From assembly GCF_037893015.1 (NCBI RefSeq), contig NC_133665.1, positions 106,545,937-106,609,936 of the forward strand: DNA of 64,000 bases. The letters run 5' to 3'. Under the pieces are notes generated by a model. That model did not search any database. It was not told the DNA's origin and was given only the letters and a program-made list of their open reading frames with translations. Positions 48,466 to 59,353 of the stretch are shown piece after piece. This DNA is from Macrotis lagotis (taxonomy: Eukaryota; Chordata; Mammalia; Peramelemorphia; Peramelidae). Both the position numbers and the translations under genes were made by a program. The first letter of the stretch is position 1. Each line of letters starts with the position of its first letter.

Positions 48466-49396
48466 AATCAGACCTCCTGTTGGGCGGGAGATATGGAAGT
48501 TTATGTTCTAATCTTGAATATACACAAAGCTGAGCATTCTTTTAAGATTTATTTAATTAAATGCCCTCTTTTGACTGCTGATGAAAGGATTACCCTCTAA
48601 GTGCTACCTAAGCATGATGCTTAGTGCTAAGGCTATAAATACAAAAAAAAAAAATCTTCAAACCTTCAGAGAGCTTACATAGAAAGGAAGCTGAAAAAAG
48701 TGGAGAGAGTTAGGGAACCAGGTTGTTGTTCCAGAGATGAAAAAATGGGATGTTTTGAACTGATCTCCCTCCTTAGAGATTTTAGAGTTCCTGGCTCTGT
48801 CCTTTAATCAGAATGGCACAAGGTAGTGATGAAGTTTTCCTAGTAATTTCTGAGAGAAGTGGTGGAAAAGTTTGTCTCTTTGCTAGCCTGGCAAAGGAAA
48901 AAGTACACATTGTGATTTTTTTTTTCTTAGATTTTTTTTTTCTGATCAGTATTTGTGCTGCTTTGTTTTCTAGATCTGTTTAGAAGCATTGTAGTGGGGA
49001 GTGGGGGAGCTTGCCTTACTTCTTCCTGTTCTTTCTCTATCCTAATTTCTCTCTGGTCATTCTATTCTACAAATCTATACTGTTATCTAAACCATCTCCT
49101 CCCATCTTATTCACAAGGATATTATGAGAAATTTTATCATATACTTTAATAAAATCCAGATAAAACATGTATTACTTGTCTAGAGGCTCTATCAGAATAG
49201 GAATTTAATGTTATGATTTGTTTTTTTAAGAAGTTTTTATTCATATTTTCTATTTCTTTCATAATATACCATTTTTCCTTCCCACTTCCACCTAAATTGT
49301 GACAGGAATAAAATCTACAGTCTAGTTCCTTTTATGTTTGTATTTGTGACTATACTATGCATATGAGAAAAATTAATGTTGACTTTTTCTTTTTAG

Positions 49397-49482
49397 CTTC
49401 ATCTGACTGCTACATATATGATTCTGTCACTGGTTACTATTATGATCCCTTAGCTGGAACATATTATGATCCCAAAACACAG
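49397..49482 (+). CDS. RBM6: RBM6 exon, OCRE domain core
   Basis: This 86-base exon lies between TTTTTAG and CAG|GTGAGT. It encodes the Tyr-rich octamer repeats of the OCRE domain: CYIYDSVTGYYYDPLAGTYY then DPKTQ. In RBM5 and RBM10 the OCRE domain binds proline-rich tails of SmN/B/B', linking the protein to spliceosomal snRNPs. The same role here is inferred from family. Confidence 0.95.
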
Positions 49483-49750
49483 GTGAGTTCTTAATTTTGT
49501 TTTGACTGCTTTATTCTTTTGTTGAATGTGCATATTCATATGTAATAAAAACTTCTAAAACCAGGAGGCCTAACTTCTGCTGCTACCTTTGCTACTTTCT
49601 AGTTATATGACCTTGACCAAGTTAAAAAACAAAACAAAAACCAAAACATTTATAAAATGATGCCTTTTCTCTTAATATTGCTATTAATATTAAATAGAGT
49701 GGATATAAAAAACTTGGCAACATTAAACAGTTTATAAAGTTCATGGTTGT

Positions 49751-49892
49751 TGTTTTTTTTTTTTTTTGCAAGGCAATGGGGTTAAAGTGGATTGCTCAAA
49801 GCCACACAGCTAGGTAATTATTAAGTGTCTGAGGTCAGATTTGAACTCGGGTACTCCTGACTCCAGGGCGGGTGCTACCTAGCTACCCCCAA
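49751..49892 (-). repeat. A-tailed CORE-type SINE
   Basis: Poly(T) start and CTAGCTACCCCC end; an AAGTTCATG duplication flanks it. Part of the head is deleted. Confidence 0.88.
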
Positions 49893-51199
49893 GTTCATGT
49901 TTTTAAGAAAAAAACATTTTTCATATTTTCATAATTGATTTCACAGATTTATTTATTTCTAAAGGTTTGTGTTAATTTCTGAATATTCATATCTGTTCAT
50001 CAAGAACATCAAGTTTGAGGATCAAGTGGAGGCAGTATTGCTTAGTGGAAAACCATTTAGAGTTAGAAGATCTAAATTTCAGTCTCAGTTTTTGTCCCTT
50101 TAAGTTATTCATGGAATTGAATTCTATGGTTCTATTGGGTTTCTCTTGAAAATGAAAGGGTTAAACTGCATGGTAGGTCCCTTCTAATTCTAAATCTTAA
50201 AATTTTATGATTCAAGTTGGCAATAACTAGTAATCCTAAATCGTAGACTACTTCTCTAATCATTTGACTTCTCATTTTGTCCAGCCTGCTTTGAAGTTTC
50301 AGGGCTTGTGTTGGATTTTATTTTATTATAATCAGAGGTATTTTTCCTAACCTAAGCCACTGATGTTAGATTAAACATTGTTGGAGGTGCTAGAAAAACT
50401 CTAGATTTAAAAAAAATTATTAATTTATTAAGTGCCTAATATGTGGAGCACATTCTGTCAGGTTCTAGGGAAAAGATTAGTTAAGTCATGGTCCCTGTCT
50501 TCAGGAAGCTGAGATGCCAGTCTGGATGGGATCAAAGGATCATGGAGGCCATCAAGACTACATTTTGCAAATAAAGAATTAAGGCTGGGTGAATTCAGAC
50601 CAACTTCCAGTAGTTACAAACCCAGTATGTATCGGGGCAGGACTTAAACCTAAATATGCCCAATTTTGAGCCTGGCTTTTGATTCTCTATACCATGTCTC
50701 AAAATGAGAAAACCAAGGCTAAGAGGAGGTAAGGTGACTCAGACTCCCAGTCATACTCTCAGATTGTTTGCCCTGTGAGGTCTTGAGGGGCAAGGTTAGT
50801 TACTAGTCAGGAAGGATCATGGAAGATTCCCTAGGATTTGATATTTGACTTGGGCTTTAAAAGTGTATTAAAGACATTTCAAGCCCAGCCACAGTATGAA
50901 CAAAGATACAAGAGCATCAAAAGCCAGTATATGTTTGAAGGCAGAGATGTATCTTGTGTGTCTTGAAAGGAGATGATAGGAGATGAGTTTAGACAAGAAA
51001 GGTGAAATATGGTTTAATACCTTGAGTATTGGGGAGTTTTAATATTATTCAGCAGGTAATGATGTTGAAGCCAAAGAGGGCTACTAGATTTCAAGTAGGC
51101 ATATGACATGGATGCTTGTGGAAAGTCACTTTGGCTGATAGACTGAAATTGGGAGAGTTTTAAGGTAATGAGAATTAGTAGGAGACAGTTGTGATGATT

Positions 51200-51745
51200 T
51201 GGATCTTGTCCTTTGTTATCTAAGAAGACCAAAATGACATCACTATGTTTGAGCCAAATTACAGTGTGTCCTACTATGGCTGATCAGATCAATATAAGCT
51301 CAGAATGCTCTACCACAGGGCACAAATAGTCCATGTGAACACCTGGGTGGGTACTCTAAATTTATGGATGGCACTTTTCCTTTGAGCTATATCAATTCTA
51401 CCTTCCTCATACAGTGTAGCTCCATCTCTGATGAGGGCATGCCATCCTGGGTGGTCCTGTGCCTGTGTCTCCCATGCTGTACAATCAATTCTAAAGTTCT
51501 TCAATGAGACCTTCAAGGTGTTTTGGTATCATTTCTTCTGACCCCCTTATGAGCACTTGCCCTTTGTGAGTTCTCCAAAAGTAGTTTTTTTTACCTAGCT
51601 TTTATCTGACATTCTAACAGCGGGCCCAGCCTATTGTAGTTGCACTCTCTGTAGTAATGTTGGAATGCTAGGCAGTTTAGCTCGAGAAAGAACCTCAGGG
51701 TCTGGTATCTTCTGCCAGGTGAGCTTCAGGATATTTGAGACATTC
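51200..51745 (-). mobile_element. Non-LTR retrotransposon fragment (RTE- or CR1-like)
   Basis: On the minus strand, 51310-51516 encodes SLKNFRIDCTAWETQAQDHP and GWHALIRDGATLYEEGRID. Nearby minus-strand sequence encodes IPDPEVLSRAKLPSIPTLLQ. These match the C-terminal region of a widespread non-LTR reverse-transcriptase ORF. The clade is uncertain. The frame is broken. Confidence 0.65.
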
Positions 51746-51790
51746 TGTTGTGATAGTCCAGGCAAGAAAGAACTGAACAGCACCTCAACT
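51725..51790 (+). repeat. Inverted repeat, left copy
   Basis: Reverse complement of 53536-53600, including CAGGCAAGAAAGAACTGAAC. About 85-90% identical by eye. Confidence 0.8.
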
Positions 51791-52459
51791 AAAGAAGGCC
51801 TGTGTGTTAGTAGTAATAAAGGAGTAAAGGTGAGAGCTGTGGAAATAGAAAGGGAATGATCTGGTGACTGATGAGCTATGTGACCTGAAGAAGAATGAGC
51901 AGTCAAGTATAGAGGGAAGCTGATGAAGCTGGAAGACTAGAGGTGGTAGTGCCATGGGCAGAGCTGGGAACAACTAGTAGAATGACAAATTCAGTGAGAA
52001 AGATGACAGTCCTTTTATGGACATGTTGAGTTTGAAATTTAGTCAGCAGCTGGTCATGTGGACCTGAGCTCAGGAAAGGGAGTAGGTTTCAGTAGATCTG
52101 TGAGATATCTGCCTGGAGAGAGTAATGAAATCTACAGGGATTATTGAGGGAAGAGGCCCCCATCTTTGTAGTCATCCAGATTCCCAGTCATGTCATTGCC
52201 TCATAGAGCCCATCATTTTCCTTGTCTTGTCATTTCAACCTTTACAATAGTGTTGTTGTGAAGACCAATGAGATCATATTGTAAAACATTCAGAGCAGAG
52301 TCTGCTACACAGTAGGCACTTAATATTTTTCTCCTTCCTTCTGCATTTTTTGCTTCTGTCCCTCTTTCCTTTACTCATGTGGTCACCTTATGCTCTTCAG
52401 TCTGACCCCAAACGTACCTTTCCCACAATTGATAGTCCGTTCAAACTAGTCATATTTTT

Positions 52460-52755
52460 AGAGCACTGGCCTTGGAGTCAGGAGGATGGGAGTTCAAATG
52501 TGACCACAGACATTTGACTCTTACTAGCTGTGTGACCTTGGGCAAGTCACTTAGCCCTGGATACGAGGCAATCAGATTTATCTCCAGTTTTCCTCATATC
52601 TGGCCACTGGATCCAGATGGCTGTGGAGGAGAAAGTGAGGCTGGTGATTTAGTACACCATCCCCCTCATGCAAATTTGGTTCATGTGCTTGTTATACCAT
52701 CACCCCCCCCCCCCCCCCCCCCCATGTTGTGGTCTTCAAAAAATTGAAGGACAAA
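52460..52755 (+). repeat. Long-form SINE lacking its head, with C21 run
   Basis: Starts AGAGCACTGGCCTTGGAGTC and continues to the long 3' half. The C-rich part is expanded to 21 C at 52703-52723. Confidence 0.88.
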
Positions 52756-53535
52756 CATTGTTATTGTTCCTCATATGGCAATACTAATCACTTTATCTTC
52801 TATGCCACCATGCCTTTGCACTAGGTATATCCCCTGAGACCCTGAGCAGTTGATTTATCCAAAAATATAGGTAGCAATAAATGTTCATGGATTGTATAGC
52901 TATTAATGGTTATTGGTAAAAGATTCACAGGTAGTGGGAATAAATGAGATCATGGAAGCAAGTAGAGGAATAAGGCTCAGAAACTACCAGGAATATCTCT
53001 TTATATGACAAGAAAGAAGAAGATGATGGTCCTCAGATTTGAGCAATTGAAAAGAGAGGCTGAAACCATCTTAGGTTGATTGACTTTAATTTCAGGGAAA
53101 CAGGAATCCACTAGGGAAGGGTAGAGGAGAAAGGAGGCTTAGGTAGCAAGGACTTAGATGTTATATACTACAAATTTGTAGTGGGTGAACCTGGTTTGAT
53201 TTCACAGTGATCTTTTCCTCCTCTTTGATAGCTCTGGAGAAAGAGCAGAGAAATTGTACAGTGGAAACAATCCTGGAATAAGGGTCCAAAGGTCCAGAAG
53301 CAAAGAAAGTTAAAGACAAAGTTGGGTATGGAATTAAATATCAGAGTGGGACAGTGAGAGAGAAAAAGAATTGGTTAAGGAACCAAAAGATTTTAAGGGT
53401 AAAGATTAAATTTTAGTGTGATAGTGGGAGAAGTTAAGGGTAGCTGATTGTATTTAGAGAGTGGAATTTAGTAGTTCCAAACCTTGGAGGAAAGATTTTA
53501 AGGTCTGAAATGTTGTATGTTGATTTGTGACTGAG

Positions 53536-53600
53536 GTTGAGGTGCTGTTCAGTTCTTTCTTGCCTAGACTTTCCCAATAGAGTATCTTAAATATCCTGAA
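53536..53600 (-). repeat. Inverted repeat, right copy
   Basis: Pairs with 51725-51790 across 1.75 kb. Confidence 0.8.
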
Positions 53601-54131
53601 CCTCTTTAGAGCTGAAGTTAAGGAATAGAGAATTAAGTTTGGTAGAAAATTTGTTAGCATGAGTATGGAAATCCCTGAGGATCGTGACTGGGGATGGTGT
53701 CAAGAGAACGAGTCTAATAAATTCATTGAAAAAATTTAGAAAAATGACCTGAAAAGGTCTATTGATGAGAGGAACCAGTATGAAGAACCAACATCAAGAA
53801 TGGTTGTTTCTTTTTTCTTATGACCTGAAACATAAAAAAGAACATTTCAATATATGCAGAATAGAGATTATATATGAAACGGATTTATTTTTTTTAAAAG
53901 TACGTATTAAATTTTGAATGAGTGACAAAAGTATGCTACTCATGTGTTCTCTGGAATTTCTTTGTTCTCTTCTGTGTTTTCTTGTTTCTTTAGTGTGCTT
54001 TTCATCATCTTTCTTTTTCATCACTAACGCTATTTACCAACTTCCCTTCATCAAGATTGAAACATTCCCTTGTTACAAATATTCTCAAAAGAAACATATC
54101 ATTCCAGAATTCTTTCTCAATAATCCTTTAG

Positions 54132-54284
54132 CAAGAAGTCTATGTACCACAAGATCCTGGGTCACCTGGGGCAGAGAGCAAAGGGAAGAAACACAATAGT
54201 CAAGGAAAACCAAATGAAAAGAAAGATGCTTCCAAGAGGGATAGCAGGGAGAAAAAAGACAGAGCTCGAACTACACCCACAAAG
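54132..54284 (+). CDS. RBM6: RBM6 exon, end of OCRE and basic linker
   Basis: This 153-base exon (51 codons, phase 0 at both ends) runs from CCTTTAG to AAG|GTAAGA. It begins QEVYVPQDPG, the last OCRE repeat, and continues as a Lys/Ser/Glu-rich disordered linker that has diverged from the human sequence. Skipping would keep the frame but remove the end of OCRE. Confidence 0.94.
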
Positions 54285-54552
54285 GTAAGAAAGAAATCTT
54301 TACATTCCAGTGACTGAGTAGTTTATTAACTTACTGATTTTTCATATTTCCCACTTTGTAAATTGCAGATTATTTCATTGAATTGCCTTGAGATAAGAGA
54401 TATGAACAGGACTTGAAACAGCAAAATTCTGTTTACTAAATAGTCCAAGTCATATTCTCTTTATCTTTTATAACCTGCTTTGTTTCTGTTTCTTAGTGGC
54501 TTCTCTAGGTGACAACTTCATTCTAGGTGTCACATTGTTTATTTGATTTCAG
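54285..54552. other. RBM6 intron (268 bases)
   Basis: This is a short intron with no recognisable repeat. Confidence 0.8.
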
Positions 54553-54642
54553 GAAGTCTCCAGTGAAGGGAAGGCTCCTGCAGAAGATGTCTTTAAGAAA
54601 CCACTACCCCCCACAGTGAAAAAGGAAGAGAGCCCACCACCA
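54553..54642 (+). CDS. RBM6: RBM6 exon, conserved linker
   Basis: This 90-base exon (30 codons, phase 0) lies between TTTCAG and CCA|GTAAGG. It encodes a Lys/Pro-rich linker that includes GKAPAEDVFKKPLPPTVKKE. Unlike the previous exon it is almost unchanged from human RBM6 as I remember it. Confidence 0.94.
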
Positions 54643-56016
54643 GTAAGGTTTCTTAAGAGGATTGAAGGGGAATGGAGATAGCCATATATCTGTTTAAGGG
54701 AGAATGATTATACTTGTTACAAACAAGAATTTTGTTCTTTCTTTTTTTCCTATTGGGAAAGGGAGGAGAAAGTGAAAAATAAACTGAAAAAAATTTAATT
54801 AGTCAAGAGAAGGACATTCGTTAGCTATAATAGTCCCTCCTGTAAGTTTTTTTAAAATAAATATTGAATTTGTTTTTTAATTGTAAACAATAGTTTCTAC
54901 CTATCATTTTTCTGTAAGGTTTATAACTTTTCCCCCTACTCCCCAACCCCCCCCCCCCCAGGCAGTCTGATAGTCTTTACATTGTTTCCATGCTATACAT
55001 TGATCAAAATTGAATGTGTTGAGGGAAAAATCATATCCTTGAGGAAAAAAATAAAATATTAGAGATAGCAATATTACATAGTACATAAGACAACTTTAAA
55101 AAAATGGAGGTAGTAGTCTTTGGTCTTTGTTTAAACTCCACAGTTCTTTCTCTGGATACGGATGGTATTCTCCATGTCAGATACTCTAAAATTGTCTCTG
55201 ATTGTTGCACTGATGGAATGACCAAGTCCATGAAGGTTGATCATCACCCCATTTTGCTGTTAGGTGTATAGTGTTATTCTGGTTCTGCTCATCTCGCTCA
55301 ACATCAGTTCATATAAGTCTTTCCAGGCTTCTGAATTCCCATCCCTCCTGGTTTCTAATAGAACAATAGTGTTCCATAACATACATAAACCATGATTTGT
55401 TCAACCATTCCCCAATTGATGGACATTCCCTTGATTTCCAATTCTTTGCCACCACAAACAGAGCTGCTATAAATATTTTTGTACAAGTGATGTTTTTACC
55501 CTTTTTCATGATCTCTTCATGGTATAGACATAGTAGTGGTATTGTTGGATCAAAGGATATGTACATTTTTATTGCCCTTTGTATGTAATTCCAGATTGCT
55601 CTCCAGAAAGGTTGGATGAGTTCACAGCTCCACCAACAATGCATTAGTGTCCCAGATTTCCCACATCCCTTCCAACATTGAACATTGTCCTTCTTCATCC
55701 TGTGATTTGTGATGCCATTTTCTTTACTTATTTTCCTTATCAAAGACCAGTCAAAACAAGGAGTAGGATAAAATGTAGGCATCCGTGTGCTGTGCGTCAA
55801 AACAGTGAGGAGGGGGCAGAAACTGCCTCATTTTGTCTAGAATTTAACTTTAGTTGGCTTGCTAAATTACTTTTCATTTTTGCTTTTAAGTCTTGAGAAC
55901 TTCAGGTTTTCTAGTGTTAATGAGAAGGAATAGGGGGATACTGAGAGGGATAAAATGAAAAAAATGACCCCAATGAACAAACAAAAGTTTGAATCAGATG
56001 CTTTCCTGTCTTGCAG
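54643..56016. other. RBM6 intron with L1 3' end
   Basis: This 1.4-kb intron is mostly an antisense L1 3' end (about 54855-55790). The last 200 bases are unremarkable. Confidence 0.85.
54855..55790 (-). mobile_element. L1 ORF2 C-terminus and 3' UTR, antisense
   Basis: The minus strand at 55309-55800 encodes an uninterrupted 163-residue ORF2 C-terminus with GTLMHCWWSCELIQPFW, FDPTIPLLCLY and CTKIFIAALFVVAKNWK. The 3' UTR to its left holds a C-rich (G-rich on the L1 strand) tract at 54932-54959. It is 5'-truncated, so not autonomous. Confidence 0.92.
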
Positions 56017-56277
56017 CCCAAGGTGGTAAATCCTTTGATTGGCCTTTTGGGAGAGTATGGAGGGGACAGTGACTATGAAGAAGAGGAAGAAGAAGAGAAA
56101 GCCCCCCCTCCCCAAACTCGCCCTGCACAACCCCCCCAGAGAGAAGAATTGTCCAAAAAGGAAAATGAGGAAGATAAGCTCACTGACTGGAACAAGCTGG
56201 CCTGTCTGCTCTGCAGAAGGCAGTTTCCCAATAAGGAAGTGCTGCTCAAGCACCAGCAGCTCTCTGATCTTCACAAG
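56017..56277 (+). CDS. RBM6: RBM6 exon, acidic stretch and C2H2 zinc finger
   Basis: This 261-base exon (87 codons, phase 0) runs from CTTGCAG to AAG|GTGGGG. It begins [20 protein letters not shown], followed by a run of seven Glu, a Pro/Gln segment and a C2H2 finger with ligands in ACLLCRR and [10 protein letters not shown] (C-x2-C-x12-H-x6-H). This is the same arrangement as in RBM5 and RBM10. The donor is followed at once by a run of 14 G (56280-56293). Confidence 0.96.
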
Positions 56278-56279
56278 GT

Positions 56280-56293
56280 GGGGGGGGGGGGGG
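56280..56293 (+). repeat. G14 homopolymer next to a splice donor
   Basis: Fourteen G start two bases after the GT of the zinc-finger exon donor and are followed by AAGGGAGGG. Confidence 0.95.
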
Positions 56294-56354
56294 AAGGGAG
56301 GGAACCACTGGAATTTGAAGGTTGTCAAGCAAGAAAACGAAAAGCTGCTCAGGA

Positions 56355-56580
56355 TCTAAACCCAGTATATGGGCACCTAGGCTGTGCAGTGGATATAATA
56401 CTGGACTTCTGTGCTTTGATCCTGGGCAGGCACTTAAACTAGCTATGTGATTCATGGCAAACCACCAGTATCTTCATCCATAAAATGGGGTTGATGATAG
56501 TAAAAACTTTGGTGTGGGTTGTGAGGATCAAATAAGATAACAAATAAAAGTGCTTCAGAAAATTACAGAACTATTTAAAT
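56355..56580 (+). repeat. Diverged MIR/CORE-type SINE
   Basis: CACCTAGGCTGTGCAGTGGA, TAGCTATGTGATTCATGGCA and CATCCATAAAATGGGGTTGA. Confidence 0.65.
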
Positions 56581-56639
56581 GGATTATGGTGGTGATGAAG
56601 ATGATGGTGGTGATGTCAAAATCCCCTAGTTTTTTCATC

Positions 56640-56870
56640 TATGGCTTTGCTCCAGTTTTCCTCAGCTTCTCTTTTATAGTTTACAGTTATTGCTCTCACT
56701 CTTCTGTGACCCATTTTGGTTTTCTTGGCAAAGATCCTGGGCTAGTTCCCCCATTTCCTTCTCCAGTTCATTTGACTGATAAGACTGAGGCAGAGAGGGT
56801 TTAGACTTGCCCTGGGTCACCCAACTACTAAATGTCTTCCTGATTCTAAACCCAGCCAGGGGCTCTATCC
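56640..56870 (-). repeat. SINE with RTE-like tail, minus orientation
   Basis: GTGACCCATTTTGGTTTTCT, TGGCAAAGATCCTGGGCTAG, CCATTTCCTTCTCCAGTTCA, then the CORE. Confidence 0.75.
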
Positions 56871-58073
56871 TTCAATGAAATCAAAATTCTCTTCATGGGC
56901 AACTTAACTGAGAATGTCCTTTCTATGCAGTTAAAGTAGAAGAATAATATGAAGTAGCATGATTATCAGACTCTGTCAGAATTCTAGGATAGGGTTCCAA
57001 AGACCAATTCTCAGCATTTTGTTGTATTTTTAAAAGTTTGAGACTTGTTTCTAGTCCTAGCTTGATGAGTGCATGTATGAAGGAAGTGAGGATTCCTAAG
57101 AGCTTCCTATGTTCCGGAACTTGTACTACAAATTGACGAGGGGTGAGGGGTTTCAGGGGAATTCTTGGGGTACAGATATGACAGTTCTATTTCTGCTTCA
57201 GGGCTCTTGCATCCTAATAGGAGCTGACCAGTAGACATAGAGAAGGTGATTAGAGCCATGGGGCATGATCCGGCCTCTGACCAGGCCGGGGTGCCATAGT
57301 GAGATCACTGTATTGTCTAGGTTCTGGATCTGGAGCAGTAGAGTGGGGAAGATTTAGTTCTGTCACTTATTAGCCAAGTCAGGTAACGATTCATTTACCT
57401 ATCTTTGAACTGGAAGAGTTAATCTAATCAGTCAGCTAAACTTCAGCACCTACAGTTTGTCAGGCACTCTACTAAGCTCCGGGGATTACAAAGAGAGGCA
57501 AAAGAAGTTTCTGCCCTCAAGGTGCTTAGAGTTCAATAAAGTAACTGTGGGTCACACATAGCTTTTATCTGGGGTAGAATTCAGGACTCTATACTCTGTA
57601 CCACCAATCTGAATTTGATTCCATGGCACTAGCAGGGCAGTGATGTTCCCTAAACCTGAAATGCAGAATCATGGCAGCTCTCAATGCTGGAGCAGAAACC
57701 TAGCTTCTAGAGTGAAGCATTTGCATGGGGAGGGTGAGGGGCCAGCCTGCATACTGAGTTTAGAGCTAGGCTAGTTTATTTCTGAGCTCTCTTCCAGGTC
57801 TGCCAGAGAGATTCTTGATCTTGTGTCTCCCTTCATCTACTCATATAGGGGAGGGGAAATTGAGACCTAGTCTTAACAGTAAACCATACACGGAGTGACA
57901 TACGTCAGGCTAGTTCAGATCTTTTACTCCTGAGAAGAGCAAACAGGTTTTCAAACTTCTGATTTCTTTAGAGAGAGGGCCTTAAAGTAGAAGGAGCAGC
58001 AAATATTAATTGCTAGTAGCCAAAGGGCTTTTTACCAGAAAGTTCTTTTTATTCAAAATTCTTATTTTCACAG

Positions 58074-58148
58074 CAAAACTTGGAGATCCATAGGAAAATA
58101 AAGCAGTCTGAGCAGGAGCTGGCATATCTGGAGAGGAGAGAGCGAGAA
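58074..58148 (+). CDS. RBM6: RBM6 exon, helical segment after zinc finger
   Basis: This 75-base exon (25 codons) lies between TTCACAG and GAA|GTATGT. It encodes QNLEIHRKIKQSEQELAYLE and then RRERE, a charged probable helix that directly follows the finger and is conserved in the RBM5/6/10 family. Confidence 0.95.
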
Positions 58149-58297
58149 GTATGTTTATGGACCTTTCCTATTGATTTTTTTTCTACTATTTATTAATTCA
58201 CCCCTCCCAGGGGTAAAATTAAAGAGTTTTCTCTTCCTTTCTTCAGATTGCCTGGAAAAGTAGAACATTTTATGTTTTATCTTTTGATTTCTAACAG

Positions 58298-58395
58298 GGA
58301 AGATACAGAGAAAAAGGAAGTGACCGTAAAGAGAAGCTTCATTTTTCAGATTCCCCAGATAGAAAACGAATGAAATATTCCAGAGAAACTGACAG
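58298..58395 (+). CDS. RBM6: RBM6 exon, basic linker
   Basis: This 98-base exon lies between CTAACAG and CAG|GTGAGT, after an intron of only 149 bases. It encodes a Lys/Arg/Glu-rich segment containing FSDSPDRKRMKYSRETD. It has the character of a nuclear-localisation region, although that function is inferred. It ends in phase 2. Confidence 0.94.
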
Positions 58396-59223
58396 GTGAG
58401 TCAACATCCTTTCACTTGGTTTGTGGCTCCTCGGGCCTTTGAAACAGAATTCTGGCCTATCATGGGCCTTAGTCATATTACTACTTTATGAAGAGACACA
58501 GGACATGTCAAAGTCTCTTTTTCTACCCTGAATATAAAACATCACTAGCCCTTAACATTTAACTATCACCAAATAAAGTGTTGATAAGAATGTCTGTATA
58601 TCCTAGGGATCTGAAGCCAAGATGGCAGGAAAGGCATTGTTAAATTGTAGATCAGGCACTGAATTTAACTGATTTTGAGGATTAAGATTTTTTTTTTTTT
58701 ACTATGGCCTTCTAGAAAGCATTTAACTTTTCTAGGCCTAAAATTTCTTTCCTCCTTTATAGAGTCAGTAGTTTGAAGCATCAAGACTCCCTGCCAGCTA
58801 TGAATCTTATGATATTTTGATGTGTCTATTCTATAAGTAAATAACCTGAGTCAAAAGGCAATAGATTTTCACTATCACCAAATGGATCTTTTAGCAGACT
58901 AGGGGGAAAAAGTATTCCAATTATTAGGCCAGTACTGATGCTTCCTTTTTGGTTGACACACTTTTTTTTGGCAAAGGGTGCACAGTTCTGTGGGAATAAG
59001 AAATAGCTACCAAGATTTTAAATTCTGAGCTGAATTTTCAAAAGATAGAAGGGCATGTGAAAGAGAGAGGACACTAGTAATTTCACAAGATCAGTGAGAC
59101 TGATCTTGAGATTTGATTTTTTTTTCTCTCAATATGGAGCTTAATGTCTTCTGTAATGCTTCAGTCCTTGTTATGACATTCTTTAACAAAGGCAAATCTT
59201 AAGTACAATTGATTCTTTTGCAG
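58396..59223. other. RBM6 intron
   Basis: This 828-base intron shows no repeat or gene that I recognise. Confidence 0.8.
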
Positions 59224-59353
59224 TGATCGTAAATCTTCAAATAAAGTAGGTATTGACAGCAACAACAAAGGAGGCTATGTATTGCAGTCCCCCAGTTGGA
59301 AGAAGGGAGCAGGTCTGGGATATGGTCAACCAGGCCTGGCCTCAGCAGAAGAG
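59224..59353 (+). CDS. RBM6: RBM6 exon, G-patch-like region
   Basis: This 130-base exon runs from TTTGCAG to GAG|GTAAAA. It encodes a Ser/Asn/Lys linker, then SWKKGAGLGYGQPGLAS, a G-patch in which the W-x-x-G-x-G-L-G core is kept but later glycines are sparse. G-patches activate DEAH helicases such as DHX15. Whether this degenerate copy does so cannot be told from sequence. Confidence 0.94.

Larger units (their letters stand above)
47098..49396. other. RBM6 intron
   Basis: This 2.3-kb intron contains an A-tailed SINE (47531-47671), a long-form SINE (about 48165-48465) and an old repeat tail at about 48595-48720. The remainder is not recognisable. Confidence 0.85.
50405..53110 (+). repeat. 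Composite old interspersed repeat (family not assigned)
   Basis: Segments such as TTATTAAGTGCCTAATATGT (50420s), GTGGAAAGTCACTTTGGCTG (51120s), TGTGATAGTCCAGGCAAG (51750s) and GTCATGTGGACCTGAGCTCA (52050s) keep the order of a long, old mammalian repeat. It is interrupted by a non-LTR fragment and a SINE. I cannot assign the family. Confidence 0.45.
49483..54131. other. RBM6 intron (4.6 kb, repeat composite)
   Basis: This intron splits the OCRE domain. It contains an antisense SINE (about 49751-49892), a long, old interspersed repeat in plus orientation (pieces from about 50405 to 53110) interrupted by an antisense non-LTR retrotransposon fragment (about 51200-51745), a SINE with a C21 run, and a short inverted repeat (51725-51790 against 53536-53600). 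Confidence 0.8.
56278..58073. other. RBM6 intron
   Basis: This 1.8-kb intron starts with the G14 run. It has SINE fragments at about 56355-56580 and 56640-56870 and an old repeat tail near 57420-57545. The region 57000-58000 is somewhat GC-richer than other introns but I recognise nothing in it. Confidence 0.85.

Noticed and set aside
55867..56328. 153-residue minus-strand open frame over the zinc-finger exon
   Set aside because: It is the shadow of the acidic/C2H2 exon of RBM6 on the other strand.
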